In this document: positions 1 through 9,394 of the stretch, in pieces
How the letters are laid out: each line of letters begins with the position of its first letter
How positions within the stretch are numbered: the stretch's first letter is position 1
From: an uncultured Bacteroidota bacterium
GTDB lineage: Bacteria > Bacteroidota > Bacteroidia > Bacteroidales > UBA12481
Length of the DNA stretch: 64,000 bases
Assembly: GCA_903851365.1 (NCBI GenBank)
Contig: CAINOB010000062.1
Coordinates: 186,001 to 250,000 of the forward strand
Direction of reading: 5' to 3'
Made by a program: the position numbers and the translations under genes
Notes under the pieces: model-generated
Told to the model about the DNA's origin: nothing
What the model saw: only the letters and a program-made list of their open reading frames with translations
Databases searched by the model: none

Positions 1-705
1 AAAAGGCACATAGCTGGGTGCATGCAAGGTAAACACCCATCCGGCAAGTTTTCTGCCCTCAGCTTCCTGCACGGCAGCTTCCCGCACAAATTCGGGCAAT
101 CCCGCCAGATCAGCTTCATCGGTCAGATGAAGGTAAAAGTCATTGGTTTCGGCAAGCACATTATCAGCAAACTGAAGCGTCAGCGTAGATAATTGCGACC
201 GGATTTCCGCAAAACGTTTTTTTGATTCCTCCTCCAATAATGCACCATTACGGATAAATTCGCGGTTCCAGTTTTCGAGAACCGTGGATTGTTCCACGGA
301 TAGAACCCCGGTATCGGGTTGAGGAAAATACTGTTTATAGAGTTTATCTATCCTGATAAAAAGATCCTGGTTCATCAGCATTCTGCTGGAATAATCAGTA
401 AGAAGCGCTGAAGCCTCCTGTGCTACCTGCTGCATTTTTTCAGTGGTTTCGGCATGGTTGAGGTTAAAAAGTATCCCTGCAACAATTCCGAGGCGCTCAC
501 CATTCATTTCGAGCGGAAGAATGGTGTTATCAAATGTTGGTTCCTCTTCTGAATCAACTATTTGTGCTATTTTTTCTTCGGCTTCACTAATCAGTGTTTC
601 AATGGCCGGGATAAAATGTTCTTCATGAAAAAGATCGAATGGAGGCGCTTCGTATTTACTTACAAAGGGGTGCAACAAAGGATTGTTGGACAGTGTAGAA
701 CTCAT
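1..705 (-). CDS. M3 family oligopeptidase, N-terminal part (runs off left edge)
   Basis: The reverse strand is open from an ATG at 705 to the window edge (235 codons). The start reads MSSTLSNNPLLHPFVSKYEA, followed by PPFDLFHEEHFIPAIE and EEPTFDNTILPLE, the typical N-terminal helices of M3 metallopeptidases (Dcp / oligopeptidase A group). The zinc-binding HExxH half lies outside the window. No signal peptide is visible, so a cytosolic role in degrading short peptides is likely. It is closely related in layout to the complete M3 protein at 42959-45064, but that one starts with a lipoprotein-like leader, so the two probably work in different compartments. It follows the DUF2185 gene by 16 bases on the same strand. 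Confidence 0.85.
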   Translation of the reverse strand, partial: MSSTLSNNPLLHPFVSKYEAPPFDLFHEEHFIPAIETLISEAEEKIAQIVDSEEEPTFDNTILPLEMNGERLGIVAGILFNLNHAETTEKMQQVAQEASALLTDYSSRMLMNQDLFIRIDKLYKQYFPQPDTGVLSVEQSTVLENWNREFIRNGALLEEESKKRFAEIRSQLSTLTLQFADNVLAETNDFYLHLTDEADLAGLPEFVREAAVQEAEGRKLAGWVFTLHAPSYVPF

Positions 706-721
706 TTTTTTGTTTTTCTGA

Positions 722-1057
722 TTAATCTTCTAAAATCATAAACTCGTCGGAACCTTCCACTCGTTCAAGTTCAGTTCCGACCGGAAGTTTAATATAAGGC
801 AGGATTGCAGGATCATAATTCGCTATCGCGTTAATACTAAACACCTTGCTGGTCTCAGGATCTTCGATATACTCCTCGGTTTCTGTTCCTGAAAGAAAGC
901 GCCAGCCTGTATCTTCCTTGTCGAACCGCTCCTCACGATACATGAATCCCACCTTCATTCCATCCACGGTGATATGATTGGATACGATTCCAAAACCCTG
1001 AAGTTTGATGATATCTTTTATTTCCTCTGCGGGAATTTTAAATTGTTCTTTTTCCAT
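722..1057 (-). CDS. DUF2185 (Imm33-like) small acidic protein
   Basis: A 111-residue acidic protein without signal peptide. The central pattern MYRE...DTGWRFLSG.E.EEY, followed by NYDP..LPY..LP.GTE.ER, is what I recall of DUF2185, a family that includes proteins classed as Imm33 immunity proteins of polymorphic toxin systems. No toxin gene is adjacent: upstream (6 bases away) is a secreted DUF4185-like protein and downstream an M3 peptidase, so an immunity role here is only a family-based possibility. It may simply be a cytosolic protein of unknown role. The family assignment is from memory of the motif. Confidence 0.65.
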   Translation of the reverse strand: MEKEQFKIPAEEIKDIIKLQGFGIVSNHITVDGMKVGFMYREERFDKEDTGWRFLSGTETEEYIEDPETSKVFSINAIANYDPAILPYIKLPVGTELERVEGSDEFMILED

Positions 1058-1063
1058 TCTCTG

Positions 1064-2317
1064 CTATTTATTAAGAGATATTTTCTGCATTACCAGTCCA
1101 TAATGACTTCCCGGAGGATTCGCCAGGATTTTCACCCCGTTCCAGTCAGGTGCAAAGTTACCTGAATACAAAAGCCAGGCAGTGCGTCCATCTGCACTGA
1201 TAAATTTCGACGGAAAATTTACAAAATAGGCCTGTTGTCCAAAATCTTTAAGGTAAGTAACGAGCTTCCATGGTCCCGTAATTTTATCAGATTCCAGAAT
1301 ATAAGTGCTCATTCTGGCACAGGTATTGCCTCCGTCGGTTATACACATCAAATATTTTTTCAGGGGTGAATTATACGTCATGGTCACACATCCCATATTG
1401 TTGTTCCACTCGAGCAGTGGCTTGATTTTTTTAAAATCATTGGTCCATACCGGCATTCCTTTTGCATCATAGCCACCGAAAAACTCATACTTTGAAGCAT
1501 CGTTCATATTTTCGATTGATGGAACAACCCTGGAAAGGTAGATCTGGTCGCCTGTTATCCAGCTATCGTTCCAAAAACGATATTTCGGATCAGTCGTATC
1601 AGCTCCGTGTGCAATCATATAAGCTTTGCCATCTGGTGAATACTGCAGATTTTTACCGAAATCGACGAAATGCGGTGATCCGATTTTCACGGGATAACCA
1701 TTAATCCCGGTTTCTCCGAAAAGCGGTTTTTCAGGGGTATGTTCTGTTTCGGTCCAGTGGCGCCCATAATCCTTGCTGGTACGAAATCCAACAAATGGTC
1801 CCATCCAGGGCCAATTGATGACCTTATCTCCATATTTTGCATCACCAGCAGGATCCAGACAGTAAGTTCCATAATACCATACACCATTATATATCAGACT
1901 ACCGCATGGATATCTGCCGTGATATGGGCTGGCTGAGGCAACTTTCATCCCCAAACTGTATGCTTTCAGGTTGGTCGGATCGTCGCCTTCGATGATTGCC
2001 TGACCAGTGGTTGCCTGATCACCGTAAGAGCTTGAGCAGTCGTTCGATCCATCAAGGCGCCAGGTGCATCCGTCAGTCCACGGCGAATACAGGTTACCAT
2101 CATCGGCCCAGGTAGGGTACCAGGTATCCCCAAAATGGAAACCGGTTTTAACTCCAAGAAGGGTAATTCCTGTAATCTCCTTCGAAGCCGGGAAAGGGCA
2201 ATCCGCAGGTGCCTCCGACTTCCAGACAAAAGGCGGAAAGGTCAGATTATCTGGTTTTAACTGAGCCATCAAACTTGGTGCTAACAGGATCAGGACGATA
2301 ATAACACGCAACTTCAT
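1064..2317 (-). CDS. Secreted DUF4185-like protein
   Basis: 417 residues with a clear signal peptide (MKLRVIIVLILLAPSLMAQ), so exported to the periplasm or beyond. Visible motifs are GDTWYPTWADDGNLYSPWTDG near residue 65, FRTSKDYGRHWTETEHTP near 180 and a late YSGNFAPDW. Repeated aromatic blocks of this kind (KDYGRHW, SPDGKAY, SADGRTAWLLYSG) suggest a five-bladed propeller like sialidase or GH43/68 folds, and the sequence resembles DUF4185 proteins of Bacteroidetes, which often sit in glycan-use regions. I cannot identify catalytic residues or a substrate. It is the first gene of a short minus-strand run with the DUF2185 and M3 genes (gaps of 6 and 16 bases). Confidence 0.6.
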   Translation of the reverse strand: MKLRVIIVLILLAPSLMAQLKPDNLTFPPFVWKSEAPADCPFPASKEITGITLLGVKTGFHFGDTWYPTWADDGNLYSPWTDGCTWRLDGSNDCSSSYGDQATTGQAIIEGDDPTNLKAYSLGMKVASASPYHGRYPCGSLIYNGVWYYGTYCLDPAGDAKYGDKVINWPWMGPFVGFRTSKDYGRHWTETEHTPEKPLFGETGINGYPVKIGSPHFVDFGKNLQYSPDGKAYMIAHGADTTDPKYRFWNDSWITGDQIYLSRVVPSIENMNDASKYEFFGGYDAKGMPVWTNDFKKIKPLLEWNNNMGCVTMTYNSPLKKYLMCITDGGNTCARMSTYILESDKITGPWKLVTYLKDFGQQAYFVNFPSKFISADGRTAWLLYSGNFAPDWNGVKILANPPGSHYGLVMQKISLNK

Positions 2318-2345
2318 ATGATAATTTTAATAGGTTACTGTTCAT

Positions 2346-2386
2346 TGCCAACTGCCAACTGGTGTCTGTCAACCGCCGACCGGTGA
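2346..2386. repeat. Short degenerate tandem repeat (TGCCAAC words)
   Basis: Two perfect copies of TGCCAAC (2346-2359) are followed by degenerate relatives (GTCAACCGCCGACCGG) in the 70-base gap between the hybrid kinase and the DUF4185-like gene. It is a minor member of the boundary repeats seen throughout this window. Confidence 0.4.
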
Positions 2387-2387
2387 A

Positions 2388-4340
2388 TCATATTAAACAA
2401 TATTGCCGGAGTTTTTCCTGCAAGTGCGCTGATGAAAATGGTTTCGAGATATAGTCATTACATCCGGCGTCAAGTGCAAGTTCCTTATCGCCGGGCATAG
2501 CATAGGCGGTAACTGCCAGTATTGGAAGGTCCTGACGAAAACTCCTAATTAACCTCGTAGCTTCAAGTCCATCCATAACCGGCATCTTCAAATCCATCAG
2601 AATTATTGACAATTCGGGATGGTTTTGACAAAAATTCACCGCCAGTTGACCATTTTCCACATGCCATACCACCGCGTTGGTTTTACTGAGCATCTGTTCC
2701 AACAGATAAATATTAATTGGATCATCCTCAGCTATCAGGATGGTCGTTTGCAAAACTTCCGAAGGGATAGATACTGGGTTGGATGGGGCTTCGGTAACTT
2801 CCGGAAATACAAGCCCGGGAACTGAGAAACCAAATGTAGATCCAAAACCTTCATTGGATTTTACCCATATTTTTCCGCCAAGCAGCTCAACAATCCCTTT
2901 GGCGATTGCAAGACCCAATCCGCTTCCCTCATGTTTGCGGGTATTTGAGATATCAGCTTGTAGAAAGGAATCAAAAATCCGCTCCCGGATATCCTCCCTT
3001 ATGCCTATCCCCGAATCTTCCACCGTAATCTCCACATCATTACCATATACCTTATAACCGATATTTATGGTACCAAACTCCGTAAACTTGACTGCATTGG
3101 TCAACAGGTGAAAATAAACTTTGCGTATTAACTCAGCGTCTGAGTTGAGGGTGATGCCCTCTGAAACGTTGAGGTGATTCTGATTTATTATAATCCCCTT
3201 TGCCTCAGCCTCTTTAAGAAAGCTATTACATCCCTCGTTCAGTAACTCTATCAGGTCGAATCCTGATTTATTCACTTTCATATTACCGGATACAATCAAT
3301 GAGATATCCATATAACTGTTGATCGTATTTAAAAGCCGATCGGCACTGGTGTGAAGAATTTCCTTGTACAAAACCCTGTCGTCAGCGTTCATATCCGGAT
3401 CGTCGATCAGCTCAATGAATCCTAGGATACCATTCAAGGGTGTCCTCACTTCATGCGAGATATTATTGAGAAAGGCGGTTTTCAACCGGTCGCTTGCTTC
3501 AGCTCTTTCAAGTGCATCATTCAGAGCTTCATCAGTTTCCTTTCGTTCTGTAATGTCCTCAACTGATCCGTCATAATAGCGGACATTACCCTGAGGATCG
3601 CACACTATTCTTGCATTTTCCTCCACCACCTTGATTGAGCCATCAGAGCAAACCCATTCTGCCTCCATATCTTTGACCTCACCTTTGGAATGAAGCTCTT
3701 CCAAAAAATAATCTCGTTTGTAGGTTGGTCCGAAATGGCTGGATTCCAGCATCCTCCCCTCAAGGTCTTCAATACTTGAGCAGCCAAGCATGGTGGCGAT
3801 TGCCTGGTTGGCAAGAATTACTTTCCCTTCAGGGGTTGTACGATAGAGTCCAATAGGCGCGTTCAGGTAAAAGTTGCGATATTCCTCCTCACTTTGCCTT
3901 AGCGCAAATTCTAAATGCTTTTCTTCCGTAATATCCTGTATTTGAATAAGATATCCGCCTGCTGTACGATGACTGATATCCAATGGTGTGATTAGTACAT
4001 CAATCCAGATTATTCCTTCACGAGTGGTTGCGTAAAGCTTTTGCGATTTAACCAGTTCAAAATCAAACGGACCCATATATCGGACGCTCTCGCCGCGCGA
4101 TAATTTCTCTTTATTTACCTGGTTGATATTCGGATCGGCAAATAGTGAAAAACCCTGGATCTCATCAATATTTTCAACGCCAAACAGTGCCAGACACGAA
4201 TTATTGACCTGAAGCAAATTTCCAAATGAATCATAGAGTTCGATCGCTATCGGAGACTTATCATATATGGCCCGGTACTTGTCTTCCGTTGCTTCCAATA
4301 AAGCAAGGAGTTCTTCCTTGGTCATTTCCGGGTAATTCAT
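2388..4340 (-). CDS. PAS-PAS hybrid sensor histidine kinase with receiver domain
   Basis: 650 residues, cytosolic, no membrane segments. Two PAS domains (about 20-140 and 150-265) are followed by HisKA with phospho-acceptor His296 in NNISHEVRTPLNG, a HATPase domain (N-box Asn415, G1 DSGIG at 442-446, G2 GSGLGLAI near 473) and a C-terminal receiver with Asp583 in ILMDLKMPVMDG, Thr611 and Lys633. All key residues of autophosphorylation and phosphorelay are present. There is no separate response regulator or HPt gene nearby, so its partner is elsewhere. With no transmembrane region it should sense an intracellular cue through PAS. The ATG at 4340 is preceded by a TACCTTTG box at 4372-4379. Confidence 0.93.
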   Translation of the reverse strand: MNYPEMTKEELLALLEATEDKYRAIYDKSPIAIELYDSFGNLLQVNNSCLALFGVENIDEIQGFSLFADPNINQVNKEKLSRGESVRYMGPFDFELVKSQKLYATTREGIIWIDVLITPLDISHRTAGGYLIQIQDITEEKHLEFALRQSEEEYRNFYLNAPIGLYRTTPEGKVILANQAIATMLGCSSIEDLEGRMLESSHFGPTYKRDYFLEELHSKGEVKDMEAEWVCSDGSIKVVEENARIVCDPQGNVRYYDGSVEDITERKETDEALNDALERAEASDRLKTAFLNNISHEVRTPLNGILGFIELIDDPDMNADDRVLYKEILHTSADRLLNTINSYMDISLIVSGNMKVNKSGFDLIELLNEGCNSFLKEAEAKGIIINQNHLNVSEGITLNSDAELIRKVYFHLLTNAVKFTEFGTINIGYKVYGNDVEITVEDSGIGIREDIRERIFDSFLQADISNTRKHEGSGLGLAIAKGIVELLGGKIWVKSNEGFGSTFGFSVPGLVFPEVTEAPSNPVSIPSEVLQTTILIAEDDPINIYLLEQMLSKTNAVVWHVENGQLAVNFCQNHPELSIILMDLKMPVMDGLEATRLIRSFRQDLPILAVTAYAMPGDKELALDAGCNDYISKPFSSAHLQEKLRQYCLI

Positions 4341-4371
4341 ATAAAGCTGATCAATTTCCTGCGTTAACTTT

Positions 4372-4379
4372 CAAAGGTA
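4372..4379 (-). promoter_or_regulatory. Bacteroidetes -7 box for the hybrid kinase
   Basis: Reading the minus strand, TACCTTTG matches the Bacteroidetes -7 consensus TAnnTTTG perfectly and lies about 30 bases before the kinase ATG. No good TTTG -33 box is visible at the usual spacing, so support is from the -7 element and position only. Confidence 0.45.
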
Positions 4380-4415
4380 AACAACATTTCCATGTGAGGA
4401 AGCATGGCTGCTCAA

Positions 4416-6590
4416 CTACTTGACCGCAAAATATATCTCCTCCCCGGCTGGGACATCGACATGCAAAGTTACTGTATAGTCACGGTCGAGCCTAAGGGTG
4501 GTGGACATTCCATTTTCATCAATCAACTGTGCCTCAGTAGTTAATCCTGTATAATATAAGGAAATCCGAATATCTTTCCTGATGGCGGCTTGAGTGGGAT
4601 TGAAAATCATCAGGAACCCCTTTTCTTTCAAATTCGGATTAGCATGAAACATCCAGTCGATATCGCGGCCATCTGCCCTTCGGCTTGAGGTATGGATAAT
4701 ATCACTTTCAAGTATGTCGCGATGAGCTTTATATAGATCGACCCATTTTTTAACCATATCCCTCGTAGTATCAGAATCATACAGGCGGGGACCGCGATAG
4801 CAGGCCTGTACCCCGTTGCCGAGGTTTGAAGCCAGCATCTTGCCGTAATGTTCGAGATGTTCCTTCAGTGGCTCTATGGTTGCAGCTGCTCCACCTCCCT
4901 GATATTCAGTCAACGGAACAAACATCCAGCCCATCGACGGAGTTTTTTCACGGGTGCCGTCAAAAATATTCTGACGCGCATGAATCACCTGCTGGTCGCG
5001 CGGGAGCGACCAGTTGACTTCACGATAACCCATGGCACATTTTGTTCCGCCATTCAGATAATACCAGTCAGGTATATTCAGATAAATTCCCTGCGCTCTG
5101 CACCACTTGTAAAAATCTGTGATTGTGCGCCACTGGGTCCATTGTGAATCGTCCTTTCCCCGATGGCCGGGATGGGTGGTCGAGGCACAGATATGCCCCG
5201 GATACGATCCATCATGCTCCAGCAGGTTCATGCCGGTAACAGTATACCAATTGTAAAGCTTGTCCATATATTGCTTGCCCCAATCGCTCCCCAGACAAGG
5301 GGCACTGCCATGAATCACACCTCCGGTCTTTCCTGTCACAGGGTTTACGACATCGTCTTTTTCAGATATGCTCCGGCTCGATAATAACGAGTATCCTCCC
5401 AGCTCAAGCCCCTTGGAATGAGCGTAATCTGCCAGTTGTTTCCATTGTTTCAGATATACGGGATCGGTAGATTCCAAATCGAACCCCGAACCGAAAGTGA
5501 TGATTCCCATCTCAAACCCTACCGCTGCACATTGTTCGAGAGCAGCTTTAACCCGTTCAGGATCTGAATTCCTGATGTGCATCATCAAGGGATTTTCGGT
5601 AACCCAGGGTGCTATCACCCGATACATTTTTCTTTGTGCCAGCAGCCGTCGCTCCTCATTGTTACCATCAGGAACCAGCTCCCAGGCACGAAAAGAATCG
5701 AAGGATTTTCCGGCATCAATGATCTGGTCGGGCCCGATCTCCGGCCTCACCTCGAGCAGGCAGGGAGTCTTCAGACTATAATTCACCTGAGTGGTAAATG
5801 CCGGATCTGTCATCCAGAATACTGAGTGCAGCGTGGTATTCATGGTCTCCATACCACTGAATTCATAATCTGTTTCCACAAACAAGTCAGGCTTTTTCAA
5901 AGGTACACCTCGCTCCTCCACTGGTGACTCTTTTTCAACAACCGCAAGAATTTCGGATTTAAATGCTTTGAGATTTACCGGTATTGTTGATCTGTTTTCC
6001 AGGCTTATCCACTTACACATCAAGGGAATACCATCATATATTTCATAATGAACTGTTAGTCTGATATTCCCTGCCGGATCACCATCGGGCATCCGGTAAT
6101 TCATCAACAGATGCAAGCCCTTTGGCGGCCAGGCAACATCAGGTGCGGCGTGGCGGACCCTTTTCCACGAGAGCCGTTCGGTTATCGGTTCCAGCTTATA
6201 ATCAACAAATATCATCGATCCGGCTATAGGTTTCATGACGGAAATCCATGCTTCTGTCAGATAGGCCAGATCCGGTTGACCCACTAACCCCCCGACGGAA
6301 TATTTTTTACCGTTCAAATCAATTTCGGCCTCCGGCTTAATGCCCCGAAGCAGGGTTTGCCCGGTTTCCAGATTATCGAAGCCGATAGTAGCTGCATTGG
6401 GAGCCATCAAAAATGTCCGGCTTACTAATCCATTTTCCAGAATGATTCTGGTTGAACCTGCTTTATCGAGTTTCGATTTATACACTGAATTATTGAGGAG
6501 CCAATCAGCTTTTTGTGACTGCGCTTCCATACCAGCTGAGCAAAGGCAGAACCCAAGCAGGGCCGATAAAGTGAGTATTGGTTTATTCAT
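4416..6590 (-). CDS. Secreted alpha-galactosidase-like (clan-D type) glycosidase
   Basis: 724 residues from the ATG at 6590, chosen because it starts a good signal peptide (MNKPILTLSALLGFCLCSAG); an ATG at 6629 would put 13 unrelated residues in front. An N-terminal beta-rich region (about 40-320) is followed by a TIM-barrel-like part with GFEMGIITFGSGFD, GLELGGYSLLSSRS, MNLLEHDGSYPGH and GIYLNIPDWYYLNGG, which resembles melibiase/GH36-type enzymes. The Asp in LLEHDGS is a candidate catalytic residue. The C-terminal 100 residues look like a beta-sandwich. Substrate is not clear from sequence. It stands alone between the kinase and a membrane protein. The fold call is moderate; the exact family is uncertain. 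Confidence 0.65.
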   Translation of the reverse strand: MNKPILTLSALLGFCLCSAGMEAQSQKADWLLNNSVYKSKLDKAGSTRIILENGLVSRTFLMAPNAATIGFDNLETGQTLLRGIKPEAEIDLNGKKYSVGGLVGQPDLAYLTEAWISVMKPIAGSMIFVDYKLEPITERLSWKRVRHAAPDVAWPPKGLHLLMNYRMPDGDPAGNIRLTVHYEIYDGIPLMCKWISLENRSTIPVNLKAFKSEILAVVEKESPVEERGVPLKKPDLFVETDYEFSGMETMNTTLHSVFWMTDPAFTTQVNYSLKTPCLLEVRPEIGPDQIIDAGKSFDSFRAWELVPDGNNEERRLLAQRKMYRVIAPWVTENPLMMHIRNSDPERVKAALEQCAAVGFEMGIITFGSGFDLESTDPVYLKQWKQLADYAHSKGLELGGYSLLSSRSISEKDDVVNPVTGKTGGVIHGSAPCLGSDWGKQYMDKLYNWYTVTGMNLLEHDGSYPGHICASTTHPGHRGKDDSQWTQWRTITDFYKWCRAQGIYLNIPDWYYLNGGTKCAMGYREVNWSLPRDQQVIHARQNIFDGTREKTPSMGWMFVPLTEYQGGGAAATIEPLKEHLEHYGKMLASNLGNGVQACYRGPRLYDSDTTRDMVKKWVDLYKAHRDILESDIIHTSSRRADGRDIDWMFHANPNLKEKGFLMIFNPTQAAIRKDIRISLYYTGLTTEAQLIDENGMSTTLRLDRDYTVTLHVDVPAGEEIYFAVK

Positions 6591-6693
6591 AAGGTAAAAT
6601 ATCAAAAAAAGATGCCCCGATTTTTCCATTCGGAGCTGTGAGTTGCATCTATTATTAAAAACAGCTAATTCATGCCTGATCTATTCCTCAACA

Positions 6694-7242
6694 TTAAAAC
6701 AACCAGGGTACAAAACGTCTGGTATGCTTCATGTATTCCCGGTATTCCTCGCCAAAGTAGGCCAGGTTCTCGCGCTCCTCCACCAAAACGGTCCGAATAA
6801 GCATCAAACTTGCTAAACACGCAAGAGAGATACTGCTTAGGATCGGATTTTTAAACGCGATTCCCCAGGTCAGATATAGCAGGGCTGCATACATCGGATG
6901 CCTGATATAATGGTATATCCCGGTGGTGATCAAGCTCGTAGTATGCTCAAACCCGAACAGGGTCGGGTCCTTTCGCTCGCGATTAATCCGGCCGGCAACC
7001 TTAAACCGGTATAACCCGTCGATAACGGGATAGATCGATACAATCAACAAAAACCAGGAAATAATCTGGTGCCATGATAAAGGTTCCTTAAACCAGAATG
7101 AAACATTAGAAATCAGGAGCCAGAGCATGAATTCCCAGGCAAAAAATCGGAAGAAGCCATGATTTTGGGGACTACCCAGGGAACGCCATGAAAGCAATAT
7201 AATCGGAATACTTCCAATGACAAAGGCAAGAATTGGATACAT
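6694..7242 (-). CDS. Isoprenylcysteine methyltransferase-like integral membrane protein
   Basis: 182 residues from the ATG at 7242 (a TTG at 7272 would extend it by ten). Several hydrophobic helices are followed by the motif TGIYHYIRHPMYAALLYL and, near the end, VEERENLAYFGEEYREYMKHT, the RHPxY ... EE ... F G..Y..Y pattern of the ICMT/PEMT-type membrane methyltransferase superfamily. Such bacterial proteins probably methylate a lipid or small hydrophobic molecule with S-adenosylmethionine; the substrate is unknown. It is divergent from the secreted cassette that begins at 7285. Confidence 0.8.
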   Translation of the reverse strand: MYPILAFVIGSIPIILLSWRSLGSPQNHGFFRFFAWEFMLWLLISNVSFWFKEPLSWHQIISWFLLIVSIYPVIDGLYRFKVAGRINRERKDPTLFGFEHTTSLITTGIYHYIRHPMYAALLYLTWGIAFKNPILSSISLACLASLMLIRTVLVEERENLAYFGEEYREYMKHTRRFVPWLF

Positions 7243-7284
7243 GTAGAGGCTTTTAAAGAATAAAAATAGCAAATAAACAGTGAT

Positions 7285-8355
7285 ATGTCAAGTGCCCTTC
7301 TTTTAACGGCGTTTATGCTTCTACTGCCTATTGAACTTAGCTCTCAGGATATTCCCGGCAATACCGGCGATCCCCTGATAGCCGGCGCACACAATACAGT
7401 TACTGTTACTGCCTGCACCAATTATAATCCGGATAAATTAACCTTTACCACCCTCACAAAAGGAGGGCAGCTTCCTTATACTTATCAATGGCAATCAGGA
7501 TCATCGGCATCCGGTCCCTGGACAGATATCAATGGAGCGACCGATCTGTTCTACGACCCGCCGAATCTGATGACAGCCGGGATATTCTGTTTCCATTGCA
7601 GGATCACCGATAATAGTGGGTCGGTGGCGACAACCATCCCAAAAATGGTTGTCATAGTACCGGATCCAACAGTAACTGTGTCTGGAGGTGGCATTGTCAA
7701 CCAGAATTCCTACTCACTGATCACAAGTATCGTCAAAGATGGTACCGGGATCATTAGTTATCAGTGGCTTGTAAGCCTGACTGGCACATCGGGCTGGATT
7801 CCCATTCCGGGTGAAATTGCCAGCTCCTATAAAATCGCTACTTCCTCCGTTGGATTATTCTATTACCGTGTTCATGCCGATGCCTCTGGCGCTGCCTGCA
7901 GCAAGCCATATTCAGCCATCATTCCCGTTATCATCATACCTGATAAATCTCCCCCGATATTCACCGCTCCAACCGGACCATTTGTTTTTTGCGTCGAGAA
8001 TATTGCTCAGGCAAATTTTTGGTCGCCCGGACCGGGAGTTGATCCTTATCGGCCCGACTTCTTCCTTTTTCGCAAGGGTGACCGGTTCTTTGACCTGGAT
8101 CCCAGTTTGTTTATCGACGATTGCGATTCAATTTTTGAGTTTCAGATCCGGTGGCAAATCTCAGTCAGCGGAAATGTAATTATTGCCGGCGCCGGTCAGC
8201 CATCTGATCATGATTCGTTTGAAATTCCCGGGTCCCCGACCGGACCATTGATGAATGAAATTACCTGGTGGATATCCGACTGCAATGGCAATGAGTCGTT
8301 ACCTGCATCCAGGAGCATTATGATCAAACCGAGGCCGCAAATCATATTAAACTAA
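7285..8355 (+). CDS. Secreted Ig/PKD-like repeat protein, first gene of T9SS-linked cassette
   Basis: 356 residues with a signal peptide (MSSALLLTAFMLLLPIELSS). Two similar Ig/PKD-like modules are visible: LPYTYQWQSGSSASGPW near residue 63 and IISYQWLVSLTGTSGW near 157, each a 'YQW ... sg.W..I.GA' repeat typical of surface adhesin modules of Bacteroidetes. There is no C-terminal sorting domain; the protein ends in IMIKPRPQIILN, and the next protein ends with a similar KPRP tail. The three genes 7285-10018 are co-directional with gaps of 24 and 10 bases, so they are probably one operon whose products act together at the surface. No enzymatic motif seen. Confidence 0.7.
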   Translation: MSSALLLTAFMLLLPIELSSQDIPGNTGDPLIAGAHNTVTVTACTNYNPDKLTFTTLTKGGQLPYTYQWQSGSSASGPWTDINGATDLFYDPPNLMTAGIFCFHCRITDNSGSVATTIPKMVVIVPDPTVTVSGGGIVNQNSYSLITSIVKDGTGIISYQWLVSLTGTSGWIPIPGEIASSYKIATSSVGLFYYRVHADASGAACSKPYSAIIPVIIIPDKSPPIFTAPTGPFVFCVENIAQANFWSPGPGVDPYRPDFFLFRKGDRFFDLDPSLFIDDCDSIFEFQIRWQISVSGNVIIAGAGQPSDHDSFEIPGSPTGPLMNEITWWISDCNGNESLPASRSIMIKPRPQIILN

Positions 8356-8379
8356 CTATTTACACCAAAATCAAACAAA

Positions 8380-9384
8380 ATGAAAATCAACTTTTTAATT
8401 CTATTTACTCTCTTTCTGACCTGTGCAACCCTGCTGTCGGCACAGGAACTTACAGGAACCGTCAGCTGCCCATCGGCACGCAGCATCAGCATCACCTGCT
8501 TATCAAATGATGCGCTGCATCCGATGCCCGGCTCGCCTTATACCTATTCGGTAAACATTCCTGCCATCAACGGGACTAAAACATTTAAATGGATTGTAAC
8601 GCAGGAGCAATCATTTCTGACTGACGGCATCTTGAACCTCACCAATGCCGAAAGTGCCGGCGGAATGCATATCGCAACGGCAGGGACCGAATTGAACAGC
8701 TCAACCGCAGCCGGAATCGGTGAAACGATCGATATTACCTGGAAATCATTTACTCACGATCCTGCAAAACCTGTGTTTGTTGTCATTTATGTTGAGAATT
8801 CAGATGGTTGCACCACTCAAAATCTAAATGTTTTTCAAATTGAACCTCACCAGGCATTTACCCTCGACATTGCCAATCTCAAGGTGGATGGAACAGTATC
8901 TGCATACGGTGATCAACTCGAAAGTTGCGTCGCCAATATCGCGTCCGCCAAATACGATGCCGCAGCTGCCGGCGGAATAGTTTATGATTACGGTACCGAT
9001 TACATTTTTTATGTGGTGAATGCAGCCGGATTTACCGGGTCGTGGCAACCCGATTTTCAACTCACCGGAATCAGTGGAACACAAACAGCAATTACCGAAT
9101 GGGCTTATGCTGATACCCCGGGGATCTGGAATCAACCGTCAATTGCGGTCAATGCGAAAGCGGTATCAGGTACCGTGGATGCCACGGGTGAATGCATCAT
9201 TGTGAGAGTAACACTGAAACACAATGCCGAGGAGGTTTTAGCGGCCTTGAATATTTCAATGGCTGTGGATGGGACCTCCAATACGCTGCCCGATATCAAC
9301 CACACCGATTGCCTTGCTGATGGATTTTCCAATGATGTTGCCATACATATATTAAAACCGCGGCCAACCCTGCAGAAATTATAA
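8380..9384 (+). CDS. Secreted PKD-like protein, second gene of T9SS-linked cassette
   Basis: 334 residues with signal peptide (MKINFLILFTLFLTCATLLSA). The body is beta-rich with NGTKTFKWIVTQEQ and a cysteine-containing CTTQNLNVF / LESCVANIASAKYD / DATGECIIVRV pattern that may form disulfides outside the cell. It ends in HILKPRPTLQKL, echoing the KPRP tail of the preceding protein, and lacks a T9SS domain of its own. Hydrophobic export signal plus operon position suggests assembly with the CTD-bearing third protein. Function unknown. Confidence 0.68.
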   Translation: MKINFLILFTLFLTCATLLSAQELTGTVSCPSARSISITCLSNDALHPMPGSPYTYSVNIPAINGTKTFKWIVTQEQSFLTDGILNLTNAESAGGMHIATAGTELNSSTAAGIGETIDITWKSFTHDPAKPVFVVIYVENSDGCTTQNLNVFQIEPHQAFTLDIANLKVDGTVSAYGDQLESCVANIASAKYDAAAAGGIVYDYGTDYIFYVVNAAGFTGSWQPDFQLTGISGTQTAITEWAYADTPGIWNQPSIAVNAKAVSGTVDATGECIIVRVTLKHNAEEVLAALNISMAVDGTSNTLPDINHTDCLADGFSNDVAIHILKPRPTLQKL

Positions 9385-9394
9385 CCAGCAAATT

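Noticed and set aside
2619-3057. Forward-strand reading frames inside the hybrid kinase
   Set aside because: They are shadows of the well-conserved kinase and receiver domains on the other strand.
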